A stretch of DNA of 64,000 nucleotides from the NCBI GenBank assembly GCA_021234155.1, contig JAJEKV010000022.1:8682934-8746933 (forward strand), in the 5' to 3' direction. This DNA is from Isoetes taiwanensis. Lineage: Eukaryota > Streptophyta > Lycopodiopsida > Isoetales > Isoetaceae. Position numbers and translations under genes: made by a program. Within the stretch, counting starts at the first letter, position 1; the number at the start of each line of letters is the position of its first letter. Shown here in pieces: positions 54,431-64,000 of this stretch. The notes beneath the pieces are model-generated. The model was not told the origin of the DNA and searched no databases. It was given only the letters and a program-made list of their open reading frames with translations.

Positions 54431-56139
54431 CCAATTTTCCCCTTAGGTGCAGTAAGTTTTTGAAATATTTTGTGTAACACTTATATGAAATGACAGAGTT
54501 TCTTATGAATCAAATGATATGTTTGCTTGCTATTTTGCACTTTTGTTATGAATATCTTATGTATGAAAGTTAGAAGTATAATTCATACAAATTTCAATGC
54601 AAACACACTTCAAATTCATTTTCAATTCACACACAATTCAAAGACATTTCCAATTCAATTGACATTCAAATTCAATTCAAACAAAATTCAAACACAATTC
54701 CAATTCATTACAATGAATTGGTTAGAATTTCATTACAAATCAATGACCATACAATACAATGGTTAAAATTTCAATACAATGGTTTGTAACAATGGTTACA
54801 ATCATAGAATGGTATACAACAGTGATCAACTTATAAGGGTAGACCTGCTATTTTTTTTTAAGGGCACATTTTAGAATGCCCTTATTTGTGCATGGTAAAT
54901 TATGAAACACCCTTTTTTTTAAGCTCAAAATTCAGATTACCCTTTTTTTTTCTATAACTCAATAAACAATTTCAGCAAAAAAATACTTCAAGTGGCAAAT
55001 ACTTTAAACAAAATCTTGCCTTATACTTACAGAAAAACATAGCTTATAATACCATAGTTAAGGCATTACAAAGCCCTATGCAAGTAACTAAAGTTCTTTG
55101 ATGCGCCTCTCTTTTTCATTCTCCCACTCTTTGTAGATGGATAACCAATCTACATCCTTCATCTCTTTAGGAGCATTTAGTGACATGAACATCAACATTG
55201 TGTGTTTGGAGAAAGAGAACATGCCATTGAGTGTTTTTTGCCTGGTATCCTTCATTGGACGTCCCAAACGGGAGCCATGGCTCAAAATGGCTGTTTACAA
55301 CAGATAAATAGATAGATCTAAAAACTATATTTCACATTAAAATTCAGGATAAAATTTACTTACCTTGTCTTCATAAAAAATTACTTGCTCTACTGTAGTA
55401 TCAAATAGATCAGCTATAGATCAGATTGCTTTGCTTGCTCTGTCTAACTGTATCAAATTCAGACCATATCAGAGAATCCACATGCTTGCTAAGAAGGAGT
55501 TGTCAACTGTGACTGATCAAAATGATGGCCAATTTCGTTCTGCTCCAGATAAACGTGAGCTCAATTTTACCGCATGCAAGTCATAACGGACCAGCCATTG
55601 CTTGTCTGAACACAGGCGCTCAAATCTAACTGCTATTGTAGCCTGTTTCTCAAATCCTAATCATGAATCTGGTACTATGACTAACATCCCAAAATTCGGT
55701 GCTTCAATTTAGCCCCAGACCCAGTATGAAGGGCATGATGAGAGCACGCCCAAATCTGCAATGCGTATTTCTTCAGGGAAGCAAGATGATCACAATCACT
55801 TCTTTGCCTTCCCAGAGTTTGAATCTCAAACAACTCCGGAAACCAAAGCTGCCTTTGCGGATAGCAGCATCAAAATCGCAAAAAAATTCCTTTATCAGCT
55901 TTGATATGATGAACTGCTGCTATTGAAGAAAGCCGTAAAGAGTAAGGAGTCGAAATTGAGGAAAACTAGTAAGTAAGAAATCGAAATCAGGAAAACTAGA
56001 ATGATCCATGTATCCACCATCCAAATTCCAATGATCCAACAATTAATCGAAATCAAAGAGGCTCCTTCTCTGTTTTTTGAATTTCTACTGTTCCTTTTCT
56101 TCTTCTGGTGATTTTTCGTCTCCACTCTCCCGGTCTGAA
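54431..56139. other. Intergenic part of element B, low complexity plus one exon-like frame
   Basis: 54590-54800 is rich in attcaa/caattc words. At 55088-55285 a minus-strand frame starts MSHGSRLGRPMKDTRQKT and ends DWLSIYKEWENEKERRIKEL before TAG. It is charged and could be a last exon of an otherwise unseen gene. The rest shows no coding signs. Confidence 0.4.
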
Positions 56140-59055
56140 TTAGTCTGTTCTCTTCTTTTTCCCCGAGTTTCTTGTTCTTTTTGTTAAATTCAGCTCACTT
56201 GATGCAGGTTCATCTGAGTTTTGAGCTATCAATGCACTGTTTTGTGGCAAGCTGTCCAATATTTGGTTATGTGTATCTTCTGGCAGATCAAAACAGTTAC
56301 CACTAATCTTGCTCAACTCAAAACAAACAGATTTAACCAAATGACTATAAACATTACACTCTGGTTCATTTACCAGTAACTCATATCTGCTGCCCCCTAA
56401 GAACTTGTAGAATAATCCAGTGACAACTACCTCATTTCTGGCAAACTTTTGGCCCCATGGATCTTTGAATGCCTTCTCCACCACATGTTTCACCTTTGTG
56501 CACTTCAGCACATAGAAGTCCACATTCTCCTTGTTGTCCGGCTCCGCAACTACTGAGAAAAAATTATCTCCAACCGCAAGAATATCGGACTTCCATTGAG
56601 GATCACCTTCAAAAAAGGAGGGGCCATCCACAACATCTTCCACATAATCAAAGACCGGTCTTAGCTCAGTATTGCCATGTGCCTATTCTACCTTTGTTAG
56701 GGCACTTGGTATGTTTGCCTAACCAACAATTATGACGGCCAACAACGTAATCCATATGAGCAACTTGTGTAGAATCAGTAGCTTGAATTGGCTCGATGGA
56801 ATGGAACTTGCTTGAACCGGCAAGTGTAGCACAATCATACCTTTCGACCTATCAACCTCGTCTACTCCAATTTCCCAGAAAAACCTGTTTAGGAAAGAAA
56901 CCAGTATTTCAACACACAATAACATTCAAAAAGCGTGATTTTCAAGACACACACACTAACGTTAAAAGCGTTATTTCAGCATACCCGAACCTTGTCTTTG
57001 CCCTCGATTGTGGAGTTGTCCCCGAAATGCTTGACCAGAAAACCTCGCATCATGTGCATTTTGAGTGTTACCGATCCTCTTTTCAACATCTCATGTGTAA
57101 GAGCTCGTTTAATGATAGCTCCAAAGACCATCATGTTCACTTGTTCTATTATCGATCGAAAAAAAAAAAAAAAAAAACAAATTAAAACTATAAATCCATT
57201 GACAAAGAATGTAGTTACCTTTGCCATGATAGGAGGCAAAGTAATTCCAATTTATTGAAATGCCATTGGTATGGTAGTTCCTACCAAGGAAATAAAAGTT
57301 CCTTGCTCCTTTGAACTGAGATGGGCAACCATCAGACCACATGATGTGTCTGTTATACTTTACTGCCCTGTTTGTCAGAAATGCATGATGCTTGTTCAAA
57401 CAATACTGCACAAACAATCATGGTTCCTGTCATCTGATATGTAGAAATGAGTCTCTTTTATAATTCTTCTCTCATTTTCATCCAAACTTGGATCATCTGA
57501 CAATGTTGCATGTCTGTATGTAATATGCACTAAAATTGTGCATTGATCATTCTTCCAGTGTAGACTCTGTATCTCTTGCTGAATCTTAAAAGTATAATTC
57601 TCAGCAAAGTCTATGACAGAAACTATAGTGTCCTTTGGAAATGTTGCCAAACACCCCCTGAATTGTTTGGCCTGCCATCTTCCTTCATAATTATATGGTA
57701 TAAACTCTTTTAAGACAATCTTGGCTTCCTGGATAATCTCTACAGCAGTTGTGCATTGGTAACTGGTTTAGTAGAAATCTTGTACCCTCCCTTGCCATCA
57801 GGCACAGGTTCTCCTATGGGTTCAAGTACCTGCAATGGTAATGACAGATCAATGTGATATAACTTGGGATAAAATAAAGCTGAATTCTAACCTTGTCATA
57901 GGTCTTCCATTCAATGTTGTGTCCTGGAATGTATTTCAATTCATTTGGACAAGTTGGTAACTTGGCAGGTCCACAATTCTTGCACTTGAGAGTCAAACAG
58001 TCATGTGCATGCCACTCCTCTATTTCATCATCCCTTGGACAAACCAGTGATCTCCAAAGCTCACTGGTAGAAGAGTATGTACATTTATTTTCCATGCAAG
58101 TTGGCCCAGGGCCACAAACCACAGAAGTGCACTTGCAGCTAGCTCCATGTAATTTCTCATCATGCCTAACCTTATTTATTGCTTGCCTAATGAAATCTGT
58201 TTTCATGTGATACACACAACATCAAGTTTCTCTATCCCTAACCTTCCTTACATATGGTGGTTTCAGAGCATGAAACATCGAAAAAGACAAGTCAAACTTG
58301 GGATATTCAGCAGTAAAACGTTTATAGAAAATAACCTGCAAGTGCAAATTCACAAGTTATAAAAAGAATTTAAAAGGGCAACAGAAAATCAATATATAGA
58401 AACACTTACTTGAGTTTCCTCTAGAAAATGCAAGGAATGCATTATGTTCACTCCTTTGCCTAGTTTGATCTTCACCACATGTTTTTTGCAAGGTGATACT
58501 CTGGTGTTATTCCTCCAAAAGTCAACCACAAGTTTCCTCTGATCATAAGAAAGCTTGTCACTTCGAGTGCTTTTCTTGAACATTGACCATGGTCCTTCCC
58601 CATGTTTAGCAGCAAGTCTTCTCTTAACAGCAACAGAGACAATTCTTCTATTCAAGTTTAGTTGCTTTGCAAAGGCCCTTCTATTTGTGTCAGCATTGAC
58701 AGAGTAAGCCATGGTAGCATTTCTTGCTCTCCATGCATCTGTATCCTTTGCATATTTGTGGGCTGCAAATGAATCCTTCAAGTTGTTCACTATAGCTTTC
58801 ATTGTTTTGAATTCTTTGGTGGTTTGAACACCTAGACCAGGCAACCATTTGGCTGCACCCCTTAGAATATCTTCCCTATCTTTTTCACTAGCATTCCTAC
58901 AAATATTATTAACAAGTTTGCCAATATTCTTTGACAATCTTTTCTTTTTTTTTTTTTGTCTTTGAAATCACCATTCGACTTGGCTTGTTCATCACCGCAC
59001 CCTCCCTTTCTCTCTGTTTTGTCTTTCTTTTCTTCTTTGTTCAGCTCTCTTCTTC
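56140..59055 (-). pseudogene. Element B transposase, multi-exon, nearly complete
   Basis: Minus strand. Exon 59055-58411: basic linker, KLVNNICRNASEKDREDILR, then KLSYDQRKLVVDFWRNNTRV and SPCKKHVVKIKLGKG, a putative DNA-binding part, ending EETQ|GTAAGT. Exon 58335-57892: VIFYKRFTAEYPKFDLSFSM and a Cys cluster (CKCTSVVCGPGPTCMENKC, LKCKNCGPAKLPTCP). Exon 57829-57219: VSVIDFAENYTFKIQQEIQ (first Asp), KETHFYISDDRNHD, HIMWSDGCPSQFKGARNFYF (second Asp), NWNYFASYHGKG|GTAACT. Next exon: EHDG and KRALTHEMLKRGSVTLKM. Then RFFWEIGVDEVDR, a Cys/His stretch (GRHNCWLGKHTKCPNKGR) and the C-terminal domain 56143-56643 (DNFFSVVAEPDNKENVDFYV, EVVVTGLFYKFLG, LPEDTHNQILDSLP). A few one-base shifts remain, so it is probably inactive. 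The third catalytic acid is not assigned. Confidence 0.88.
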
Positions 59056-59626
59056 CTAAAAAGAACACCTCAAGAAGCTAACAAAAGTTAATTTGTAAAG
59101 GATTCATAAAAAACAACTGGAGATAAAACTTGACATACCTTCAATATCCATTGGAGCTTGTGTCTCATTTTGATGTAATTCATCATGTGCCGTCTTTGCC
59201 ATAAAATCAGTTTGTGTTTCTTCATAACAAAATTCACCACCAATTTTGGAAAGATAAATCAAGAACTAAGGTTAGTCATTAAGTTTCTTTTTACACAAAC
59301 AAACAACAATATAATAAATCCTGAATTACTTGGATCCTCTACATCTGCATTTGTGTCATTCAGCACAACTTTAGCATGTGCTTCTTCACAGAAACATCCA
59401 CTACCTTAGATGAAGTTTTTACATTCAATATCATTACAAAATTCACTGGTTATTACAGCACTAAACAAGCACTAACAACATACCTTCATATCTGTTTTCA
59501 TGTAGAATATCCTCTGTTCTTGTTTCATCCTCGGACAAGAGGGTTCGTCTTCTCCTATCAAGGCACAATAAGTTAAAAATTAAGTGTCCACAAAGTCAAG
59601 AACGGTAAAGTAAGCTTATGGCATAC

Positions 59627-59866
59627 CTCTACCGGAATCATCTTGTCATCAAAATTCTTCTTTGAAACTAAGGCAAAGACTCCATAAATCTTTCTGGATT
59701 CTTTGCTTGAAATTGTTGTAAGCCCTGATAGAATTGTGCCGTGGATCAAATTGCACTCGGTTCTTGGCCAAAGAAGACAGATAAGGAATTCCAAATCCAT
59801 AGTGGACAGATGAATGAATTGCAATAAATTTTGCAAGAACAATGACACAACACCGCCATTTCCCAT
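59627..59866 (-). other. Candidate first exon of the element B transposase gene
   Basis: Minus strand. An ATG at 59866 opens MGNGGVVSLFLQNLLQFIHL and ...KKNFDDKMIPVE and reaches a GAG|GTATGC donor at 59627. Short spacers with splice-like sites lie between it and the exon at 59055. It has no homologue visible in elements A or C, so it may instead be a leader exon. Confidence 0.3.
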
Positions 59867-60082
59867 TTCGAATTCCAAAATTCAGCTCCGGCGCCTAAAC
59901 GATCCAAGAAAAGAATCTCCCTCCCGCTCAGGAATTTTGCATGACGGCCGAATGAAGGGCGAAAATTCCGTGATGGTCGAGGACGGGCGTGACGTCTGTT
60001 ACTGAAGTTCGAAAAGCAGTTTTTCAGCATGGGTGTCGCCCACATGCTTTTTTGCATATGTCAAGCAAAAACACACCCATAT

Positions 60083-60775
60083 TGCATTGTATAACTCTAA
60101 GGAGAACTCTCAATTGTATTCATCTTTTCCCAGCTTCTCCATAAGGATTGTGCTAAAAGCTTTGGCAAAGTCCACAAAGCAGCAATAAAAATCTTGGTGT
60201 TTGTTTTTTCTATCCTCTATCATGGCAAGGCACACAATGTGAAATTATGGTCTATGACGGAGTATTTAGGTCTAAATCCTGTCTATGGAACACCTCTATT
60301 TCCTCTACCTAGGCCATTAATTGTTGCTCAAGAATTTCAACCAACAATTTTAACAGCAATGAGATGACCATGATCGTGCAGTAATTTGTAGGAGAGTGAG
60401 GACCACCTGCCTTATGTATTGGAACCACTTTGCTGGAGGTCATTATAAGTAAAAGCCTTCTAGAAGGGCTCTGTGGAATAGACTGATAAGGACGGAGACA
60501 ACCTGTGGTCCAACCCCCTTTAGCTGTTCTGCTTATGTGCTATCTAAATCTGCAGCCTTGCCATTTGCAAGATGTTGCAAGCTTTTAGTGACATTTGCCT
60601 TTGTTGTTACAACCAATGCTGGGTCTGCTTGTGTTGGTGCCATATTATTAAAAATTTGAACTTCGTTAGGATCATAAAGATAGATTAGGTATTGCTCCCA
60701 ATGTTCTGGCAAGATGTTTCTAGTAGGTTGCATTTCTATAGTACTCTTCTTCAAAATACCTTGGGGTGGCAATTA
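60083..60775 (-). pseudogene. LINE copy 2, N-ward half (minus strand)
   Basis: Minus strand from about 60740: RNILPEHWEQYLIYLYDPNE, then VTKSLQHLANGKAADLDS (compare the NGKAPGPDG block of RTs), later CCFVDFAKAFSTILMEKLGK (motif A region) running to LELYNAI at 60083. These match 43268-43870 of the plus-strand LINE in order. Removing element B and one ATAT rejoins it with YQLYVACS at 51717. Several stops and shifts are present. Confidence 0.88.
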
Positions 60776-61414
60776 AGGAAGTAGAACATTTTCCTCTGAT
60801 GCTCTACCATGTGTTTTGCCTTCTTGCCCTTGAGAAAAACTTTGTATTATTTGATCCCCTTCAACCTGAGAGTGGGATCCATTATCAGCCTGAGTTGGCA
60901 CTTCTGTTTTTTCCAGATGCAGGTTGAGATTGAGTAGTTTCTTTGTGACAGAGGCGTGGTCGCACCAGAAATCCAAGACCATCTTTGAAGGGTCCAGTCG
61001 GTGCCTCTGTTTTCTCTTCCAACAAACCATAAGTGAAGAACGAGCAAGCAACTGACCAAAGCAGCCGATGAAGATTAAGCAAGCCAGTTTCTCTGTGCAG
61101 AAAGATATTCCAGTTAGGAAAGAAGCAGAAGAATAGGCTTCCTTATTAGAACTCGACCTCGGCCTCGGCCTCATGATTTTGCGCAGGACCATGGTAACAT
61201 ACCCTAATTGATGATGTAATTCACCAATACCTTCCACCAAAGAAATGAATATAACTAGCAGAACTGCAGGGTTGAGAAGAAGGCTAGGCAGGTGGGTTTG
61301 CGTTGGAATTTTAATCGTGGTAATTTGAATTTCAGCGGCAACCTTCTTAAGGTCTTTTTTTGTTATGTCAGGGCGTACCAGTATGCCTGCGAAGGCTTGA
61401 ATTCCATTGAGCAT
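60776..61414 (-). pseudogene. Unrecognised minus-strand frame with a transposase-like patch
   Basis: A 213-codon open frame. One patch, RHRLDPSKMVLDFWCDHASV then TKKLLNLNLH, resembles the KLVVDFWRNNTRVSPCKKHV block of the element B transposase. The rest matches nothing. It may be a small transposase fragment or coincidence. It abuts the LINE remnant. Confidence 0.3.
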
Positions 61415-61925
61415 TACAACACATACCGTAGGCCCTGGAATATGTGATCCAAATCCACTTATGGCTTATCCACGTGATGATGGATGAAGGGCAAAACAAA
61501 TCTTCAAATACATGATCTATTGATGCCAAGAACAGATTTAACAATGTTAGCAAGGTATCACGATTTAACAATGTTAGCAATGCGTGTTGCTTTCTAAGCT
61601 TTTATCTTCTGGTCAATGCAAGCTGCGGAAATCCCCTCTAGAAAAATACATCTCTTGTGCTACTTCCTACTCAATGGTTGTGGCTATTGCTTCAATCATG
61701 CCGCAAATTACACCGTGATCGGATGAGCCGCCATGCACCAAGCGGCCTTCAGTAGTGCATGTTTTCTTTGTAAACCGGATTGAACGTTGTGCTTTTTTCA
61801 ATTTATGCCCGTAAATAAAACTCAATACTTTCGACTTTTTAGCACAAGGAGGCAAGAAAGAAAAAGCAATCACCTTTAGTATCAAGATCCTAAAGTATAT
61901 GCACAAGTATTTCTACATGCAAAGA
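61415..61925. other. No recognisable gene
   Basis: Short open frames on the minus strand (61368-61580, 61667-61906) are unrecognised. A duplicated gatttaacaatgttagcaa word occurs at about 61530-61580. Confidence 0.5.
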
Positions 61926-62091
61926 TGGAATTGTTACTATTCAAAATTGTTAGCCAATTCTAGATGTTAAGTTGATTATTTAATTCGCATGCGCAAGTGC
62001 TTAGGAAGTGGAATTGTTACTATTCAAAATTGTTAGCTAATTCTAGATATTAAGTTAATTATTTAATTCGCATGAGCAAGTGCTTAGGAAG
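61926..62091. repeat. Tandem duplication, two copies of 83 bp
   Basis: The block starting tggaattgttactattcaaa occurs at 61926 and again at 62009 with a handful of substitutions, each copy including ttctagat and gcaagtgcttaggaag. Non-coding. Confidence 0.88.
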
Positions 62092-64000
62092 TAGACTTGT
62101 TGGCTAACTGTCACACGAAAGAATTGGGAACATGTCCAGATTTGGAATAATCATTAAGTGAAAGTGGCATAGTGGATTAGTTGGAACATGCATAGACATG
62201 CAGCCATAAATATGCCCTCTAGGCCATTGCATGTGACCTTGCAATTTGCATTTAGAAGCTTAATACATGTGCAAATAAGGAATATAGAAATTGGTCTCGT
62301 TTGCTGCATTAAGGGGATGTATTATTGATGTTATGAACCGCATGAACTTTGATGCATATTTCAATGACATGGTGGCATATAAGAGATGTTAAGTAATGTG
62401 CTTAGCAAGTATATGCAAATAAATGCATTATTGAATTAAAAGTTTTGTAAGCTAGAAAACTTTAACACCAGATCTAGAGATTTGTTTGCATCGTTTTATG
62501 GAATCTGCAGTGCTTACTAATTTGTTGTGCATGTTGCTAGAATGAACTTGTGAAGCAAATATGCTTTTGAAGTGACAGATGTTTGATCGTATGGCTCAGT
62601 AGAATCAAAACTAAAACTATACATAGATTGGACTAAGTCGCAAGTGAGTTTTGCATTTTAAGGTCTAAAAATGCGCACCCATGCACTTACAGAGATCTGC
62701 CACTCATAGTTTTAACATGTCAAGATTTATGAAGGTAATTGAAAATATCATGCAAACAATTAAATGATGAATAAGTGGATTACAGGGTCCTCAAAACTTA
62801 TCCTAATGGAGAGAAATGCAAACCTATTAATAGATGGTGAACCTTTTGGAGTGGTAGATCCGTTCATAGATGAGCAAAGGCACAAGGCACACTTGGAACA
62901 AAGCTCATGGCCACACCGCAGAAAGGAGAAAAGTGAACGATTAGAAATGGAGAAGTTAAATAGCACATGACCGAGAGAAATGTTATAGACCTAACACAAG
63001 TAGAAGGAAGTTCAAGCCGCTTAGATTCCTTACCTTAACCGTAAACTTCGGATCTAAATGGAGGAAAAATTGTCATAAGGATATAACCCGCCCGTACTGC
63101 GAACACACAAATTTGTTGCTTGCTCACCATGTCTTGGGATGTTGCCGTAGGGCTCTCCTTTTTGAGGTCCACGCAAGAATTTGCCATGGTGAACTTCGCA
63201 CTATCTGTGAGCCCCGCACCGTTGGTTCTTGATCACCGACATCCTATGTCCGTCAGTATGGAGAGAATGGAATATCATTTAGGTTACACGGTTTGAAGGG
63301 ACTCATTCTATTGAAATATGAAGGACGATTCATTTTCTATAAAGGGCATTTGGACCTCAGATTACGAAGTTTTCCCATGACCTACATTGTAAGAAACAAG
63401 AGATCCAATTAATGATGCGGACCAAGCAAAGCCCCGATCAACAACGGAAATTTTACCTTTTCATTCCACGCCCGAGCATGACCGAATCTAGAAACACTTC
63501 AATCGAGAAACTCCGCTATGGCATTCTTGAACCCGCTTTCTAGTCTAATACTTGAAAACTCAGAAAAGATGCCCCTCAATCTTGCTTCCATTTCCCTCGT
63601 GTGCTAGACCCAATGCATTCAAAGAATTCATAACATGCCCAAAGATCCAAACGCCAGATTGCAAATTTGTTTCTCACGAAAACAATCCGGATAAAATATA
63701 AAGGCAACCCGAAAGAAGAAAGGGAAAGACTTCATCAAAGCGCCAGAGGATCTCGCACATGTGGGCGATCGCCTTGCCAATAAAAAAAAAACAGACGCTA
63801 TAGCTCAAAGTAGTAAGGCAATGACCTCCATAGCCGGCAGGGATGGGCCACCATAGCCAAGGCGAGCGCCAAGATGAGATCGAGCGCCAAACTCCGGCAG
63901 AGAATTTCTTCGATTTTCTAATTTCCCTGGCCCTACGATCTGAAATTATAGAATCGGACGGCTCAAATTGATTTTTGGTGACGTGGCACGACACGTGGCA
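62092..64000. other. Right end of the window, no supported gene
   Basis: AT-rich to about 63000, then higher GC. A short plus-strand frame (62764-62970; ANLLIDGEPFGVVDPFIDEQ) is unrecognised, as is the minus-strand frame 63674-63994. The last bases hold two gtggca words near gacgtggcacgacacgtggc. Confidence 0.5.

Larger units (their letters stand above)
51722..60078. mobile_element. Two-gene DNA transposon B, 8.36 kb, TSD ATAT
   Basis: The left end reads GGGTGTGTTTATGCTTGATA and the inverted right end GGGTGTGTTTTTGCTTGACA; similarity continues for about 5 more bases. ATAT flanks both sides (51718-51721 and 60079-60082). The flanks are two halves of one LINE reverse transcriptase gene, so the insertion is secure. 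Inside are a plus-strand accessory gene (52085-54351) and a convergent minus-strand transposase gene (56140-59866), the same layout as element A. The terminal sequences differ from element A beyond GGGT, so it is a distinct subfamily. Confidence 0.92.

Noticed and set aside
63674-63994. 106-codon minus-strand frame at the right edge
   Set aside because: No motif recognised, no start or splice support, and truncated by the window end.

Overview
This window is eukaryotic and almost certainly from a land plant. It has GT-AG introns, a cobalamin-independent methionine synthase fragment of plant cytosolic type, a plant FCP1-like phosphatase domain, LTR retrotransposons primed by initiator-Met tRNA, an endonuclease-type LINE, a tRNA-derived SINE and several MITEs. 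The low gene density, long GT/CA-rich microsatellites and a DDE transposase family also seen in invertebrates suggest a large-genome seed-free plant such as a fern; that is inference. I found no complete, clearly functional host gene. Nearly every recognisable coding segment is a transposable element (TE) or a broken or partial gene.

Layout. (1) 170-14536: a head-to-tail array of about 4.3 copies of a 3.2-3.4 kb unit, non-satellite, with exon-like pieces; the inner copies are nearly identical and the first is strongly diverged. (2) 14537-18257: a poly(T) boundary, a MITE with an 8-bp target duplication, a duplicated exon-bearing block, and a C2-domain gene remnant. (3) 18258-31740: two nested DNA transposons. 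An older transposase gene (minus strand) is split by an 11.1 kb element (19464-30592, TSD TAAT). The inner element has a plus-strand accessory gene that includes an FCP1-like phosphatase domain, convergent with a minus-strand transposase. The accessory gene is itself cut by a 1641-bp solo LTR with a perfect 5-bp TSD. A 322-bp MITE with matching ends sits in the older transposase. (4) 32180-36156: an internally deleted Ty1/copia element (minus) and the 5' part of another LTR element (plus). The short gag of the latter starts with the first eight residues of mature histone H3. (5) 36157-41350: methionine synthase exons with intact splice sites, a 711-bp foldback element with near-perfect arms, and unrecognised exon-like pieces. 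(6) 41350-45706: a decayed LINE with a SINE nested in its 3' region. (7) 45707-50190: mostly featureless. (8) 50190-60775: a minus-strand LINE split by a second two-gene transposon (51722-60078, TSD ATAT), with an accessory gene (coiled coil plus RING-like finger) convergent with a multi-exon transposase. (9) 60775-64000: decayed and featureless.

The main result is a DNA transposon family recognisable from the sequence alone: ends beginning GGGT, 4-bp target duplications (TAAT, ATAT, GACA), a transposase with VxDFAENYT and SDGxxSQFK motifs and a Cys-rich region, and a convergent multi-exon accessory gene with a predicted coiled coil and zinc finger. Insertion of one such element into another, and of a second into a LINE, can be verified because the flanks rejoin into matching coding sequence. 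Frequent single-base frameshifts could be real decay, consensus errors, or both.
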